Origin: a virus
Length of the DNA: 59,652 nucleotides
Strand: one strand, 5' to 3'
Virus record (IMG/VR): IMGVR_UViG_3300048927_000799
Location: 1-59,652 of that record
The translations under genes were made by a program, and so were the position numbers. The notes under the pieces were generated by a model, which had not been told where the DNA came from, ran no database searches, and worked only from the letters and a program-made list of their open reading frames with translations. Positions 8,024 to 16,025 of this stretch are shown here, piece by piece. Positions within the stretch are counted from its first letter, which is position 1, and the number at the start of each line of letters is the position of its first letter.

Positions 8024-8728
8024 GTGAAGAAGATTGATCTCGAGGAGCTCGACCCAGCGTGCGATCCAACTGGCGAAATCGCTCACCGTGTTGCTCGGAT
8101 CGCACTAGGTGCGATTCCAAGCGTAGGTGGAACCATGGTCGAGATTTTCAATTCTATGTTTGAGGCACCTTTAAGCAAACGGCGCAACGAAGCTATCATT
8201 CAGATAGCTGGAGTTGTTAATCAACTTATTGAAGAACGGGTGGTGACTGAAGAAGGCCTGCAATCGAATGATGCGTTCATCAGTACGGTTGCAGAGGTGT
8301 GCTCCATTTCCCTCCGCAATCATCAATCGGAAAAGCTTGAAGCTTTGCGAAATGCGGTACGAAACTCAGCTCTACCGTCATGCCCAGCTGATGATTATCG
8401 ACAGATATTCCTTAGCTTCGTTGATCAATGCACCGTAACTCACATCAAGTTGCTACGTTTTGCAGATGATCCCGCAGGATGGTTCAAGCTCACAGGCCAC
8501 CAGTTTCCGGGTTATGTATCCGGCGACATTACAGGCGTTCTTGAAGCCGCGATCCCTGAACTGAAGGGACACGCGGCCCTACGAAATGCCATATGGAACG
8601 ATCTTGAAAGCCGTGGATTGATATCGGCGCACTTGACGATGGAAAGCAAGGGGCCGGACGAGTCATTTGACCGAACGACTACAGAGCTGGGAGCCGAGCT
8701 AGTCCGCTTCATTGATCAAACGGACTGA
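8024..8728 (+). CDS. Uncharacterised accessory protein
   Basis: A 234-residue protein. GTG at 8024 is chosen because AAGGAG lies at 8013-8018; an ATG at 7988 is less well placed. Residues about 27-60 (GAIPSVGGTMVEIFNSMFEAP then KRRNEAI) resemble an N-terminal block seen in many uncharacterised bacterial proteins, which is a recollection I could not check. The rest is helical. It is encoded against the leftward early genes and ends overlapping a convergent gene by 20 bp. These traits fit a lysogenic-cargo gene. Confidence 0.55.
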   Translation: MKKIDLEELDPACDPTGEIAHRVARIALGAIPSVGGTMVEIFNSMFEAPLSKRRNEAIIQIAGVVNQLIEERVVTEEGLQSNDAFISTVAEVCSISLRNHQSEKLEALRNAVRNSALPSCPADDYRQIFLSFVDQCTVTHIKLLRFADDPAGWFKLTGHQFPGYVSGDITGVLEAAIPELKGHAALRNAIWNDLESRGLISAHLTMESKGPDESFDRTTTELGAELVRFIDQTD

Positions 8729-9050
8729 CAGGACGTAGCACGTCATCCCCCGGGTTTCTCTCAATCTCCCGGCGCGACTCACGCTCAAACATCCGCGCCA
8801 CGTTTTCGCTAATCGTGACTTTGTGGCGCGGACTTTCAATCGCCTGGTATGACAGCGTCGGCCCGAGGGCATGTGCGTTCAGAATCAGGTTCTGCACCGC
8901 CTCGCTGATCTCCTCGATGTCGTTCCACTCCATCAGCTCTTCAAGCTTCTGCCGGGTACCGAGCCGGAGCCGGTGACGCAACTCCTTCTCGTCGAACTCC
9001 TCGCGCTTCTTCGCTGATTTGGCGCTGCGCTCTTTCTGATCCACTGCCAT
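8709..9050 (-). CDS. Hypothetical phage protein, possibly regulatory
   Basis: A 113-residue highly charged protein: a Lys/Glu-rich helix (1-35), then EELMEWNDIEEISEAVQN and a basic region (SPRHKVTISENVARMFERE) that could be a small DNA-binding fold. The ATG at 9050 has GGAGCC upstream. It is the most downstream gene of the recombination operon. Confidence 0.6.
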   Translation of the reverse strand: MAVDQKERSAKSAKKREEFDEKELRHRLRLGTRQKLEELMEWNDIEEISEAVQNLILNAHALGPTLSYQAIESPRHKVTISENVARMFERESRREIERNPGDDVLRPVSPFDQ

Positions 9051-9135
9051 GGCTTGGCTCCGTCAATCCGCTGGGCGGTAGGTGAATGTGTTCCTGTCGC
9101 CTGCGCTGGGCGACAAGCCTGCTGATGCGCTTCAT
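8941..9135 (-). CDS. Doubtful small reading frame coupled to upstream gene
   Basis: A 64-codon frame beginning MKRISRLVAQRRRQEHIHL whose ATG overlaps the upstream TGA (ATGA), as at every other junction in this operon. Against it, the frame runs 110 bases into the next gene and the second half looks like out-of-frame coding sequence. Confidence 0.25.
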   Translation of the reverse strand: MKRISRLVAQRRRQEHIHLPPSGLTEPSHGSGSERAQRQISEEARGVRREGVASPAPARYPAEA

Positions 9136-9593
9136 GCCGCTACCTTGACCTGATGCCAAGCTCCAATTGAGGAGAGAAGGGCAGCGACCTGCCTTTCGCC
9201 CACCTCAACCGTGCCAGGCACAGCCAGCCAGCCCATTCCGACCAGATGGTTCGCGTTGCATTCAGCCTTCACTTCTTCGTAAAAGTGCTCGACGACGTCA
9301 GACAGCCTTTCCACTCGATGAATGCCATCGGGCGTGAAGACGGTCATCTTGATGTACTGAGCACCGTCGCTCTGAACGCAGACACCAGCGATGTGCATCG
9401 TCCACCGATGCGAGATATCGCAGAGAGCGTCGGCGACCTGCCGCGACATGATCTGCTTTCCGTTTTTCCAATTGATCATGATCTGCAGGCCACTGGGGTC
9501 AATGCTGATCACGGCGGCATGGTTGGTGCCCAGCAGAGCGCGAAGACTGCGCTCAATCTGGGCTTTGCGGTTGCAGGGTTTTCGCTTGCTCAT
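9132..9593 (-). CDS. Hypothetical phage protein of the recombination operon
   Basis: A 153-residue protein starting MSKRKPCNRKAQIERSLRAL, with GGAGG four bases upstream of the ATG at 9593. An alpha/beta core follows (AAVISIDPSGLQIMINW). A longer frame exists upstream but would overlap two other genes. The ATGA overlap with the preceding gene places it in the exonuclease/RecT operon; its role is unknown. Confidence 0.65.
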   Translation of the reverse strand: MSKRKPCNRKAQIERSLRALLGTNHAAVISIDPSGLQIMINWKNGKQIMSRQVADALCDISHRWTMHIAGVCVQSDGAQYIKMTVFTPDGIHRVERLSDVVEHFYEEVKAECNANHLVGMGWLAVPGTVEVGERQVAALLSSIGAWHQVKVAA

Positions 9594-9832
9594 ATCGCCT
9601 CCGCCATTTGCCGGAGCCGCTTGCGCTCCGTTGCCGAGACCCGCGGAGGCTTTCGCTTCAGCACCGTTTCGGGGTCTATCCAGTCCCGCCGTTTGGGCGG
9701 AATGGGCTTGCCGGTGAAGCACGCGCCCTGGGTGATACGGCCGCCGCTTTGTTCGTAAGCTGCCATCGCGGCGGCGAATTCGGCTGATTTGCTGAGGGTC
9801 GGAGCGTCGGGACTCAGGCTGAAACTGATCAT
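9590..9832 (-). CDS. Small hypothetical phage protein
   Basis: An 80-residue protein beginning MISFSLSPDAPTLSKSAEFA, with a basic C-terminal helix (SATERKRLRQMAEAI). It overlaps both neighbours by four bases (ATGA), so it is translated with the exonuclease. No family recognised. Confidence 0.6.
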   Translation of the reverse strand: MISFSLSPDAPTLSKSAEFAAAMAAYEQSGGRITQGACFTGKPIPPKRRDWIDPETVLKRKPPRVSATERKRLRQMAEAI

Positions 9833-11487
9833 GCTGCCACCTGCTGCAGGACGACCCCGTCCATGCTGAACGCTTCACCGTGGATGTGAACGAGGTCGTC
9901 GAGTGCGCCCCAGTTGACCGTGAGCACCGAGATCGGGGCACGGCCTTCGTAGACAGCCTTTACCAGCGCCTCGAGATCGGTCACCTGAGCTTCGAGCTTC
10001 ATTGGCTTCGGCGGAACCTTGGCAGATGGCGCTACCGTCGACACCCGCGCCGCTGGTTGGGGTTTTGACGTTGGCGCCGAAGCCGCTGGGGACGGCGCTG
10101 CTTGCACGGCGGCCTTGTTTTGCTCAGCAACCCTTCCGGCCTCGGCATCGGCGAGCTTCTTCGCTTCTTCCTCGCGGATCTGCTGGCGCTGTTTCTCCAG
10201 CCGGTCTTCCTCGGCTTTGTCGTGCTCGTCGATGCGAACCTTGATCAGGGTCACCAGGTCATCGTTGGCCTTCAAGACCAATTGCTGGATATCGTTGAAG
10301 AGGAAGTTATGGTCGACGGCCAGTTCAGCCAAGCTGGCGAGGTTGAGGCGGATCGCGTCGGCCTTTTGGCTGGCATCGATCTTCGCGCGGGCAAGTTCGC
10401 TTTCGGCAGCGTCGCGCAGGCTGGCTATCGACTTCTTGCCTTTGATGGCGCCGGCGAAGTCAGATGAGACTTGAGGCAGCAGCACGCGGCCGCCGAGCGA
10501 TGCGTTGATCTGATCGATATGCGACCTCAGAGCCGCTTGCGCCTTTGTGACGATCTCATCGCGAATCGCAACCTTGCGCGCCTTGACCAGCTTTTCGAGC
10601 TCCAGGCGCTTCGTCCGGGTTTGTTCGCTGATTTGGTCGATTGTGCGGAACAGCAGATCGATCGACTCTGTTTGGCTGAGGGCGTGCTGTTTCGCCGCTG
10701 CCAGCTTCGATTCGACTTCGCCGCACCATTTCACCGTTTTGTCCGCGTCAGCGAAGTGCTGATCGGTCTGCAGGTCGGTGTTGATGGCGCCGATGACGGC
10801 CAACGACCGAGCCTTGAACTGTTCAAGGTTGCTGGCAGTCACCATGCCGGTGACTTCGATGCGCAAAGCGGGCAGGGTTTCTGGCGCGGTGCCTACTGCC
10901 TCAGGAACGGCCTCGACAGGTTCGTAGGTCTCCAAGTCAGCTTCAAACTGCTTCCAGCCTGCAACAAGCTTTTCGGCGCGGCCGGGCACGGGGAAGTACT
11001 CCATCGACACGAAGTTCTCCTCGGTGCCATCGGAGCATACGAAAATCACTTTCTCAGCGCCGGACACAAGCAGTTGCTGTTCCAGCTGCCAGTAGTAGTG
11101 GGCGTCCAGTTCCCCTGCGCGCACGTCAGCGGCGAGCTGTTCATTCCACATTTTGTGCTCGAACAGAATTTCGCCCAGCATGGTGCAGCCGTCCAGGGAC
11201 GCGAGCAGGTCGCCTTCGGTGCCGACAACTGGGAAGAGGTCTTCGCCGATACGCGCTTCAAGGATCGGCCGAGCGCGCGCTTCTGAATCGTGGCCTTTGT
11301 CGAACAGGTATTTCTGAACCCACCACGATATGTCGCGATCGAGACCGGTCTTCTTGGCGTGCAGCAGTTCGGTGCGTTTCATCTGCTTTGAGTCACCCAT
11401 CATGGCGGGTGCTTCGGATGCAGTGTGATAGTTGGCGCGCAGCGCATGCCACTCGGGAGTACCCTGGGCGACGTTATGGATCTTCAT
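9829..11487 (-). CDS. YqaJ-family (lambda exonuclease-like) recombinase nuclease
   Basis: A 552-residue protein. Residues 1-210 form a YqaJ/lambda-exonuclease domain: QGTPEWHALRANYHTASEA, the metal-binding region with GHDSEARARP, then LASLDGCTMLGEILFEHKMW where Asp, Glu and Lys fit the PD-(D/E)XK core. Residues about 215-440 are a long helical coiled region, followed by a Pro/Ala linker. It should resect double-strand ends 5' to 3' and hand single strands to the RecT protein encoded just upstream. Both ends are ATGA-coupled. Confidence 0.85.
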   Translation of the reverse strand: MKIHNVAQGTPEWHALRANYHTASEAPAMMGDSKQMKRTELLHAKKTGLDRDISWWVQKYLFDKGHDSEARARPILEARIGEDLFPVVGTEGDLLASLDGCTMLGEILFEHKMWNEQLAADVRAGELDAHYYWQLEQQLLVSGAEKVIFVCSDGTEENFVSMEYFPVPGRAEKLVAGWKQFEADLETYEPVEAVPEAVGTAPETLPALRIEVTGMVTASNLEQFKARSLAVIGAINTDLQTDQHFADADKTVKWCGEVESKLAAAKQHALSQTESIDLLFRTIDQISEQTRTKRLELEKLVKARKVAIRDEIVTKAQAALRSHIDQINASLGGRVLLPQVSSDFAGAIKGKKSIASLRDAAESELARAKIDASQKADAIRLNLASLAELAVDHNFLFNDIQQLVLKANDDLVTLIKVRIDEHDKAEEDRLEKQRQQIREEEAKKLADAEAGRVAEQNKAAVQAAPSPAASAPTSKPQPAARVSTVAPSAKVPPKPMKLEAQVTDLEALVKAVYEGRAPISVLTVNWGALDDLVHIHGEAFSMDGVVLQQVAA

Positions 11488-12389
11488 GCGGATTCTCCTT
11501 CGATGGGCGCGAGGTTTTTGATCTGCTCGATCTGCTGCTCGCTCAGGGTGTATTTGCTGCTGATGGTCGCGATCAGGTGCTCAGGCGACGACTTTCCAGC
11601 GTCGACCGACTTCTGCCACTTGGGCAGGTTTTCGCTGAGCTTGTCTTCTGGGTAGGGCGGCAGACCCGTAGGCTCTGGTTCGCGAACCGGGGAAACATCG
11701 CGAACGCGCGGGGCGCTTTCCTCCAGTTCGTCAGGGCTGTAAACGCCGAGGATCACATCGGGGCAGTAGAGACGGGACCAGCGCTTGGTCGCGAGATACG
11801 CCAATTGCTGGCGAGGGTCGTCGGCCCAAAGCGTGCTGTTGCGGGTTCGTGCCTGAGCCAGCAGTAGCTCCAGCACGCGCGGTTCGTCTTCACCGCGGAA
11901 GGTGGCCCAGACCTTCACGCCCAAGCCTTCCTCGTCCTGCATCTTCCAGCCTGGGACGCGGTACTCGCCCTTGTCGCCGCTCTTGATCGTGAACTTGCCG
12001 ATCACTTTCTCCCACTCGCCAAACCACTCGTAATGCAAGCGATCCATGACCGGCGCGCAGGTGGTGATCACGGCGTTCACGAGTTGAGCCTCGTAGCCGA
12101 GGACCCCGTTCACCAGGTGCGTTTTTTGCGCCACTGCGAAGGGGTTCATCTTCCATTGCATCGACTGCATGATCACTGCCAGGCAGTCGGCGGAGTTGCC
12201 GTTGAAGTGCTTCGGCAATGTTGCGCGGCCGGTGGCCATGACATCTGCCAAGCGCATCATCTTGTCCAGGCTGTCGCCATCCAGCACGAGGGCGCTGGTG
12301 CTGGTCGCTGCGTGCGGAATGATGTGAAGCTGTTGCTCGTGCGCCACTGGCGCGGGGTTATGTGCGGACACGGAAGCTCCTTGCGCCAT
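11484..12389 (-). CDS. recT: RecT-family single-strand annealing protein
   Basis: A 301-residue RecT-type recombinase. Recognisable blocks include LDGDSLDKMMRLADVMATG, CLAVIMQSMQWKMNPFAVAQ, LVNGVLGYEAQLVNAVI and ARTRNSTLWADDPRQQLAYL. It anneals complementary single strands made by the downstream exonuclease, giving a RecET-like recombination system. The start at 12389 (MAQGASVSAHNP) is chosen because the longer frame to 12587 would overlap another coupled gene. The stop overlaps the exonuclease start (ATGA). Confidence 0.9.
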   Translation of the reverse strand: MAQGASVSAHNPAPVAHEQQLHIIPHAATSTSALVLDGDSLDKMMRLADVMATGRATLPKHFNGNSADCLAVIMQSMQWKMNPFAVAQKTHLVNGVLGYEAQLVNAVITTCAPVMDRLHYEWFGEWEKVIGKFTIKSGDKGEYRVPGWKMQDEEGLGVKVWATFRGEDEPRVLELLLAQARTRNSTLWADDPRQQLAYLATKRWSRLYCPDVILGVYSPDELEESAPRVRDVSPVREPEPTGLPPYPEDKLSENLPKWQKSVDAGKSSPEHLIATISSKYTLSEQQIEQIKNLAPIEGESA

Positions 12390-12426
12390 GCCGTTACCGG
12401 GGCGCTGCGATTTAATAGGTGTGGGG

Positions 12427-12627
12427 TTACTGCGAGGCTTGTTGTTGCTGAACGCGGTAGCGGAGGACCTGCAGAACACGGCCGCGATAGCCAGGCTCTG
12501 CGTATTGTTCAACCGGTGGGCCGTAGTAGCCGCGCGTTTCAGCGAGCCGGTACGCCTCGCGCAGGTTGTGAGCGCTGATCTCTTCAAGCTGCTCGTCGAT
12601 CAGGGATTTGACGATTGGCGTACTCAT
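12427..12627 (-). CDS. Small hypothetical phage protein
   Basis: A 66-residue charged protein, MSTPIVKSLIDEQLEEISAH..., ending in a Gln-rich helix. It begins within the stop of the upstream gene (ATGA) and ends 38 bp before recT. Probably part of the recombination operon; function unknown. Confidence 0.55.
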   Translation of the reverse strand: MSTPIVKSLIDEQLEEISAHNLREAYRLAETRGYYGPPVEQYAEPGYRGRVLQVLRYRVQQQQASQ

Positions 12628-12818
12628 GCCGCGAGCCTCCCGCGCCGCTGGAGAATCTTCACCAAGCGCTCACAGTAGTGGTGGAATTCTGGGATTGTGA
12701 TGAGGCAGTCGGTCAGCATCCCAGTGATGATCTTCTGGGCGAGAACCTCGTTGCCGGGCGGACAGTCATCGTCAGCGAGGCCCTCAAGTGCCACGTCGAT
12801 CAGGATGTGCGGGCTCAT
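12624..12818 (-). CDS. Small hypothetical phage protein
   Basis: A 64-residue protein, MSPHILIDVALEGLADDDCP..., coupled by ATGA overlaps at both ends. Mostly helical with a basic C terminus (CERLVKILQRRGRLAA). No family recognised. Confidence 0.55.
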   Translation of the reverse strand: MSPHILIDVALEGLADDDCPPGNEVLAQKIITGMLTDCLITIPEFHHYCERLVKILQRRGRLAA

Positions 12819-13231
12819 AGGTCCGCATCCTCTGCTTCAGCCTGAAGACCTGATTCGGCGTGCGGCTCGACCAGCGACACCGCGATATCGAACAGCTTGC
12901 CCATCGACGTTTCGCCTTCGCCCAACAGCGCCTCGCCAAACGTCTTGCATGGTCCGCCGCCGACGGCCGCGATGACCAACTGCGCGAAGAAGTCTTCAGC
13001 GTCCTCGTCGTCGATCTGCCGCTGATTCAGATGCTGCTGAACCGCAGCGAGGTAGGCTGAATACTCGACCACGATCGGCGGCGAAAACCGGCGGCGAATC
13101 ACCAGGTCACAGCCGCGCATCAGGTTCTCAGCAGTGTTATCAATCCAGACTCGCGCCGCTTCTTCATGCCCGGAGTCTTCATCCGGCTGCATGTTGTCCC
13201 AGCGCGCTTGCGCTCTTGCAAATGAGTTCAT
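12815..13231 (-). CDS. Hypothetical phage protein
   Basis: A 138-residue acidic helical protein starting MNSFARAQARWDNMQPDEDS. It contains VWIDNTAENLMRG and NQRQIDDEDAEDFFAQ. It leads the run of ATGA-coupled genes that ends with the exonuclease and its followers. Function unknown. Confidence 0.6.
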   Translation of the reverse strand: MNSFARAQARWDNMQPDEDSGHEEAARVWIDNTAENLMRGCDLVIRRRFSPPIVVEYSAYLAAVQQHLNQRQIDDEDAEDFFAQLVIAAVGGGPCKTFGEALLGEGETSMGKLFDIAVSLVEPHAESGLQAEAEDADL

Positions 13232-13249
13232 CGGGATGACCTCCGTGGG

Positions 13250-13672
13250 TCAGTCGGTGTAGGCGATGTACTTGAACTTGCCGTCTTTTAAATATTCGAA
13301 ACGGCCGCCGAAGGTGCCGCGGACCTTCTTCTCCACGTCCTCACGCGACATATCAGGTGGGTACACACCTTCCTTAATCATCGAGGCGTTGGTGTGTGGC
13401 TTGCTGTGCCAATCCAGCCGGGACGGGTCCAGCGGCCGCAGCTCCCACGATCGGTACACGCCAGTCGATTTGTCCACGCTGACGACATAGTCGTTGACGA
13501 TCTCGTCTTCGGATTCCTCCCAGCCACAGGTTTCGCAGTAGCCGCGCGGGGCGGTGCAAGATCCGCAGGGCGGGTTGATGTGGCAACTGCAGTTCTCGAC
13601 GTCGTGCTCTTTGAGTAGCCCTTTGCAGTTGCTGCGACCGCAGACGTCTCCTTCGCAATATCCAAATTTCAT
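13250..13672 (-). CDS. Cysteine-rich phage protein, probable zinc binder
   Basis: A 140-residue protein with eleven Cys in the first 50 residues: CEGDVCGRSNCKG, ENCSCHINPPCGSC and YCETCGWE. These should bind at least two zinc ions. The remainder is an alpha/beta region with no known match. The ATG at 13672 has GGAGG five bases upstream; a longer open frame upstream has no such site. I believe similar short Cys-rich proteins occur at this position in other Pseudomonas phages. Confidence 0.7.
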   Translation of the reverse strand: MKFGYCEGDVCGRSNCKGLLKEHDVENCSCHINPPCGSCTAPRGYCETCGWEESEDEIVNDYVVSVDKSTGVYRSWELRPLDPSRLDWHSKPHTNASMIKEGVYPPDMSREDVEKKVRGTFGGRFEYLKDGKFKYIAYTD

Positions 13673-14285
13673 AGTCGCCTCCGTGGCGAACAGGTGGACC
13701 GCATTGATCAGATGCCCGCGCAGGTGACCAAGCCCGTGCCGTGAAGCACGCGGGCACCTGTCGATGCGGTCGTTGTGAGGTAGGGGGGATTCCGCATGTG
13801 CGGGCACTGTTCCGATGTGCTGCGATGGGTGGGCCTGCCTTCCGGCCGATGCGCGGTAACATCGACGGCCCTGCTTTCCGCTGCCTGTCCAGGTGTTGGG
13901 CGCCGCCTTCAGGCTTACGGCACCACGCAGGTGAATCGTTGATCTACTTCATGGTGATATCTCCTATTGCTCGCTCACTGGGAAGGCAGTGGCTACCTGT
14001 TGAATGGGGTGATGCAGATGGCCGGTGCTGATCTCCGGCTTGGCAAACGACCACATGCTACCCAGATGGCGGTCAGTGCCTTTCTTCCATCGTTCACGTA
14101 TTTCGCATCAGCCTGCGCATTCATCTGCATCGGGGTGTGATCTGAACGCCGGGAAGGGTCTTGCACCCTCAACTCCCGTGCACTGGGCTTTACTTTTAAG
14201 CTACCCGGCTCATACGCATTCACGGTGCCCCGCTACTGCGTATGCAGATCACACCCCGATGGGCACTCTTGCGAATGCCGACGGT
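13673..14285. other. Non-coding stretch rich in inverted repeats
   Basis: 613 bases without a supported gene. Several dyads are visible: CCGCA/TGCGG (13792-13803), CACTG/CAGTG near 13977-13992, GCCGG/CCGGC near 14022-14040, and the large structure at 14117-14278 listed separately. If the leftward early operon starts at the promoter near 14759-14787, this stretch would be transcribed as an intercistronic region between the genes at 14471 and 13672. Confidence 0.5.
14117..14278 (-). ncRNA. Candidate structured RNA or long hairpin element
   Basis: A perfect 17-bp inverted repeat pairs 14128-14144 with 14245-14261. It is flanked by a further pairing of 14117-14122 with 14273-14278. Inside are an 8-bp hairpin (14211-14218 with 14237-14244) that abuts the main stem, plus AGGGT/ACCCT (14155-14169) and GCTT/AAGC (14187-14201). 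This gives a branched fold of about 160 nt. It lies directly after the 14286-14471 gene on the minus strand. Transcription and the RNA reading are inferred. Confidence 0.35.
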
Positions 14286-14471
14286 TTACGCTGCGAACAA
14301 CTCTTTCTGCTGTGGCTCCGGCGTCACGAACGCGACCAGCTTCTCGCTCGACCAGTCCGTAACGTCGACCCAGTCGGCGTGCATCGCTTTCCAGATGTTC
14401 GGTGCGAGCCATCTGGCGTCTTGCTTGTTTGGGCTTACGCAGAAGCGGTAGCCCTGATCTTTCAGACTCAT
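14286..14471 (-). CDS. Small phage protein, first gene of the leftward early operon
   Basis: A 61-residue protein beginning MSLKDQGYRFCVSPNKQDAR, rich in Trp. GGAGG lies eight bases before the ATG at 14471. It is the gene closest to the leftward promoter. No family recognised. Confidence 0.6.
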   Translation of the reverse strand: MSLKDQGYRFCVSPNKQDARWLAPNIWKAMHADWVDVTDWSSEKLVAFVTPEPQQKELFAA

Positions 14472-14496
14472 GCTTTATTCCTCCAGTGGATTCCCA

Positions 14497-14679
14497 AAGC
14501 ACCCGGTCGCCCAGGTGCTTCAGTGAATCTTTCTGTCCCATTGCCGCCGGGGTGGCGGGGCGCATCGCTTGCCGGGTCATTCACGCGGTTCGGGCATTTC
14601 GCCCTTGATCAGCCGTACAGGGTTCTCCCTGTCGTTGGCAGGCTTTCCTCGTTCGCCTGTCTGATCACCGGTCGCCGGT
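14497..14679. other. Array of six consecutive small hairpins in the early leader
   Basis: Six adjacent perfect hairpins can be drawn: 14497-14503/14514-14520 (7 bp), 14544-14548/14554-14558, 14592-14595/14601-14604, 14617-14622/14627-14632 (6 bp, TTCT loop), 14639-14643/14655-14659 and 14667-14671/14675-14679. They lie between the leftward promoter and the first gene, so they would form an untranslated leader of about 280 nt. Confidence 0.4.
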
Positions 14680-14758
14680 AGAGGCAATGCGGTCTGTTGA
14701 TTTGTTGCGCTGGTTGTTAAAGAGCGGTTCGGAGCGGTCTGTCGCTGCGATGGATCAA

Positions 14759-14787
14759 ATATGAACTAACGGTTCACTTTGCGTCAA
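14759..14787 (-). promoter_or_regulatory. Leftward early promoter (PL-like) with operator in the spacer
   Basis: On the minus strand TTGACG (14782-14787) and TCATAT (14759-14764) are 17 bases apart. The spacer contains the near-palindrome TGAACNNNNNGTTCA (14762-14776), related to the operator at the repressor gene. GTACCAAAAGTACAT at 14788-14802 just upstream resembles the ATGTACT repeats at cro. Repression by CI is inferred. Confidence 0.6.
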
Positions 14788-14851
14788 GTACCAAAAGTAC
14801 ATATTTTTGCCGTGGGCGGTTTTGGTTCACGAATCAGAGGTCGAAGTGGGA

Positions 14852-14880
14852 TTTACGATGAACCGAAGGTTCGCTATGCT
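14852..14880 (+). promoter_or_regulatory. Rightward promoter with operator in the spacer
   Basis: TTTACG (14852-14857) and TATGCT (14875-14880) are 17 bases apart. The spacer contains TGAACCGAAGGTTCG (14859-14873), one base short of a perfect TGAACC-N3-GGTTCA dyad. It would drive the DUF1654 gene 49 bp downstream under the same control as the leftward promoter. Confidence 0.6.
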
Positions 14881-14928
14881 CGCCGTCAAATACTGGATGG
14901 ATGTACAGCGTTAGCTGAGGGGGTGTTT

Positions 14929-15246
14929 ATGACGCAGCAAGGCAACAAGAAGAGTTCAGGGTCGGCGACTATCAGCCCTATGGAGCGGCTTACCATGCGC
15001 GTGTCATCGATGATCAATCATCCGATAGCCCAGGAAAGGCGCGAGGTGAGGATTCATCGACTGGACACGGACGGGGAGAGGGAGTGGAACGAGATCGTGA
15101 ATGCGATCTCAGAAGCGGACGGGATCGATCTGACGCACAATCATGAAGATGCGTCGATTACCCTGAGGTGGGAGCCATCCACAGATGATGAGCGGCTGAC
15201 TGAAGCGGTAGACGCGTTCGAGACGGAGGAGGCCGCACCTTTCTGA
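14929..15246 (+). CDS. DUF1654 domain protein
   Basis: A 105-residue protein matching DUF1654, a small family typical of Pseudomonas phages. Its core is ISPMERLTMRVSSMINHPIAQ, followed by REVRIHRLDTDGEREWNEIV and a final beta strand ASITLRWE. The ATG at 14929 follows GAGGGGG; an upstream in-frame ATG at 14779 would span the promoter and is rejected. Operator control suggests an early lytic role; the molecular function is unknown. Confidence 0.75.
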   Translation: MTQQGNKKSSGSATISPMERLTMRVSSMINHPIAQERREVRIHRLDTDGEREWNEIVNAISEADGIDLTHNHEDASITLRWEPSTDDERLTEAVDAFETEEAAPF

Positions 15247-15256
15247 ACGGTACAAA

Positions 15257-15281
15257 GAAGCCCGCTCACTCGGCGGGCTTC
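15257..15281. terminator. Hairpin terminator, possibly bidirectional
   Basis: A 9-bp perfect stem, GAAGCCCGC/GCGGGCTTC, with a 7-base loop, lies between two convergent genes (15246 and 15298). The minus strand has TTCTTT after the stem; the plus strand lacks a T run. Confidence 0.55.
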
Positions 15282-15297
15282 ACAGTTCACACAATTA

Positions 15298-15855
15298 TTA
15301 GCGGCGCGGCTGAAAATAGAGGTACGTCTCAAGCTGGTGTCTTGAAGCTAGGTCACGTTTGGCACACCTGGCGTGCTCTTGGTCCTGGAAAAACCCACAT
15401 ATAGCGATCAACCCGTCAGCCGCCTGCGGCGTGAAACCATTTTCTTTGAAAACTGCATTCGTCTCGGCGACCGCCTCGGGCGAATCGCATTCCATACGCA
15501 CGGTCCATCCGTAGTCCTCAGAGTTCATCTGCACAGCTTCGCCCTTGGGTACATCTGATCCACAATGGCGACATTTAATCGCAGCAGCTTTGATTGGCTC
15601 TGCGCAGAAAGGGCAGGGCCTGTCGTCGTAGGTTTGCGCAGCCATTCCACTGTGCTCCTTCTTGCCTCCAAGCAGCAGCATAAGCAGACCGGCCAGGGCG
15701 ATCATCCCGCCGACAATCGTGAAATTCTGCCGCTCTGACATGAGCCCAAGATTGTTCACTCGACCCATGCCAGTGGAAACCGATACATCCATGCTCATTG
15801 CTCCGACAAGCAAGAGCAAGCCCGCGACCAACACGCAAACTCCAAATCCACGCAC
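15298..15855 (-). CDS. Membrane protein with zinc ribbon
   Basis: A 185-residue protein. Two hydrophobic segments lie near residues 4-20 (GVCVLVAGLLLLVGAMS) and 43-63 (VGGMIALAGLLMLLLGG). A zinc ribbon CPFCAEPIKAAAIKCRHCG follows, then a small alpha/beta domain. GTG at 15855 is preferred because GGAGG lies eight bases upstream; ATG at 15870 is the alternative. Zinc ribbons beside two membrane helices are common in bacterial membrane proteins of unknown role. It is accessory cargo between the two operator regions. Confidence 0.65.
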   Translation of the reverse strand: MRGFGVCVLVAGLLLLVGAMSMDVSVSTGMGRVNNLGLMSERQNFTIVGGMIALAGLLMLLLGGKKEHSGMAAQTYDDRPCPFCAEPIKAAAIKCRHCGSDVPKGEAVQMNSEDYGWTVRMECDSPEAVAETNAVFKENGFTPQAADGLIAICGFFQDQEHARCAKRDLASRHQLETYLYFQPRR

Positions 15856-16025
15856 TGCACAGCCCTCCATTGTTGAGCGCGAATCCTACCATGCAGGCCA
15901 GCTGCTATCAGCAGGCCTAAGCGGTTCTGAGGCAGGAAGGGCAGGTACAGAAAGCCCGGAGCTTCCCGAAGCGCCTAAGACTATGATCGCCTACGCTTCA
16001 AGCTTTATTGTTTGGAGGTAGAAAG

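Noticed and set aside
4423-9050. Restriction-modification system around the C5 methyltransferase
   Set aside because: No neighbour shows an endonuclease motif or a specificity subunit; the nearest genes are DUF4031 and small unknowns, so the enzyme is treated as an orphan methyltransferase.
9594-9941. Upstream extension of the 9132-9593 gene
   Set aside because: It overlaps two ATGA-coupled genes and encodes Arg/Ser-rich out-of-frame sequence; a strong ribosome site exists at 9593.
12390-12587. N-terminal extension of RecT
   Set aside because: It runs through another coupled gene and does not resemble RecT; MAQGASV at 12389 fits the family start.
14128-14261. MITE or other small transposon suggested by terminal inverted repeats
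   Set aside because: No target-site duplication flanks the repeats and no second copy occurs in the window; a structured RNA is the simpler reading.
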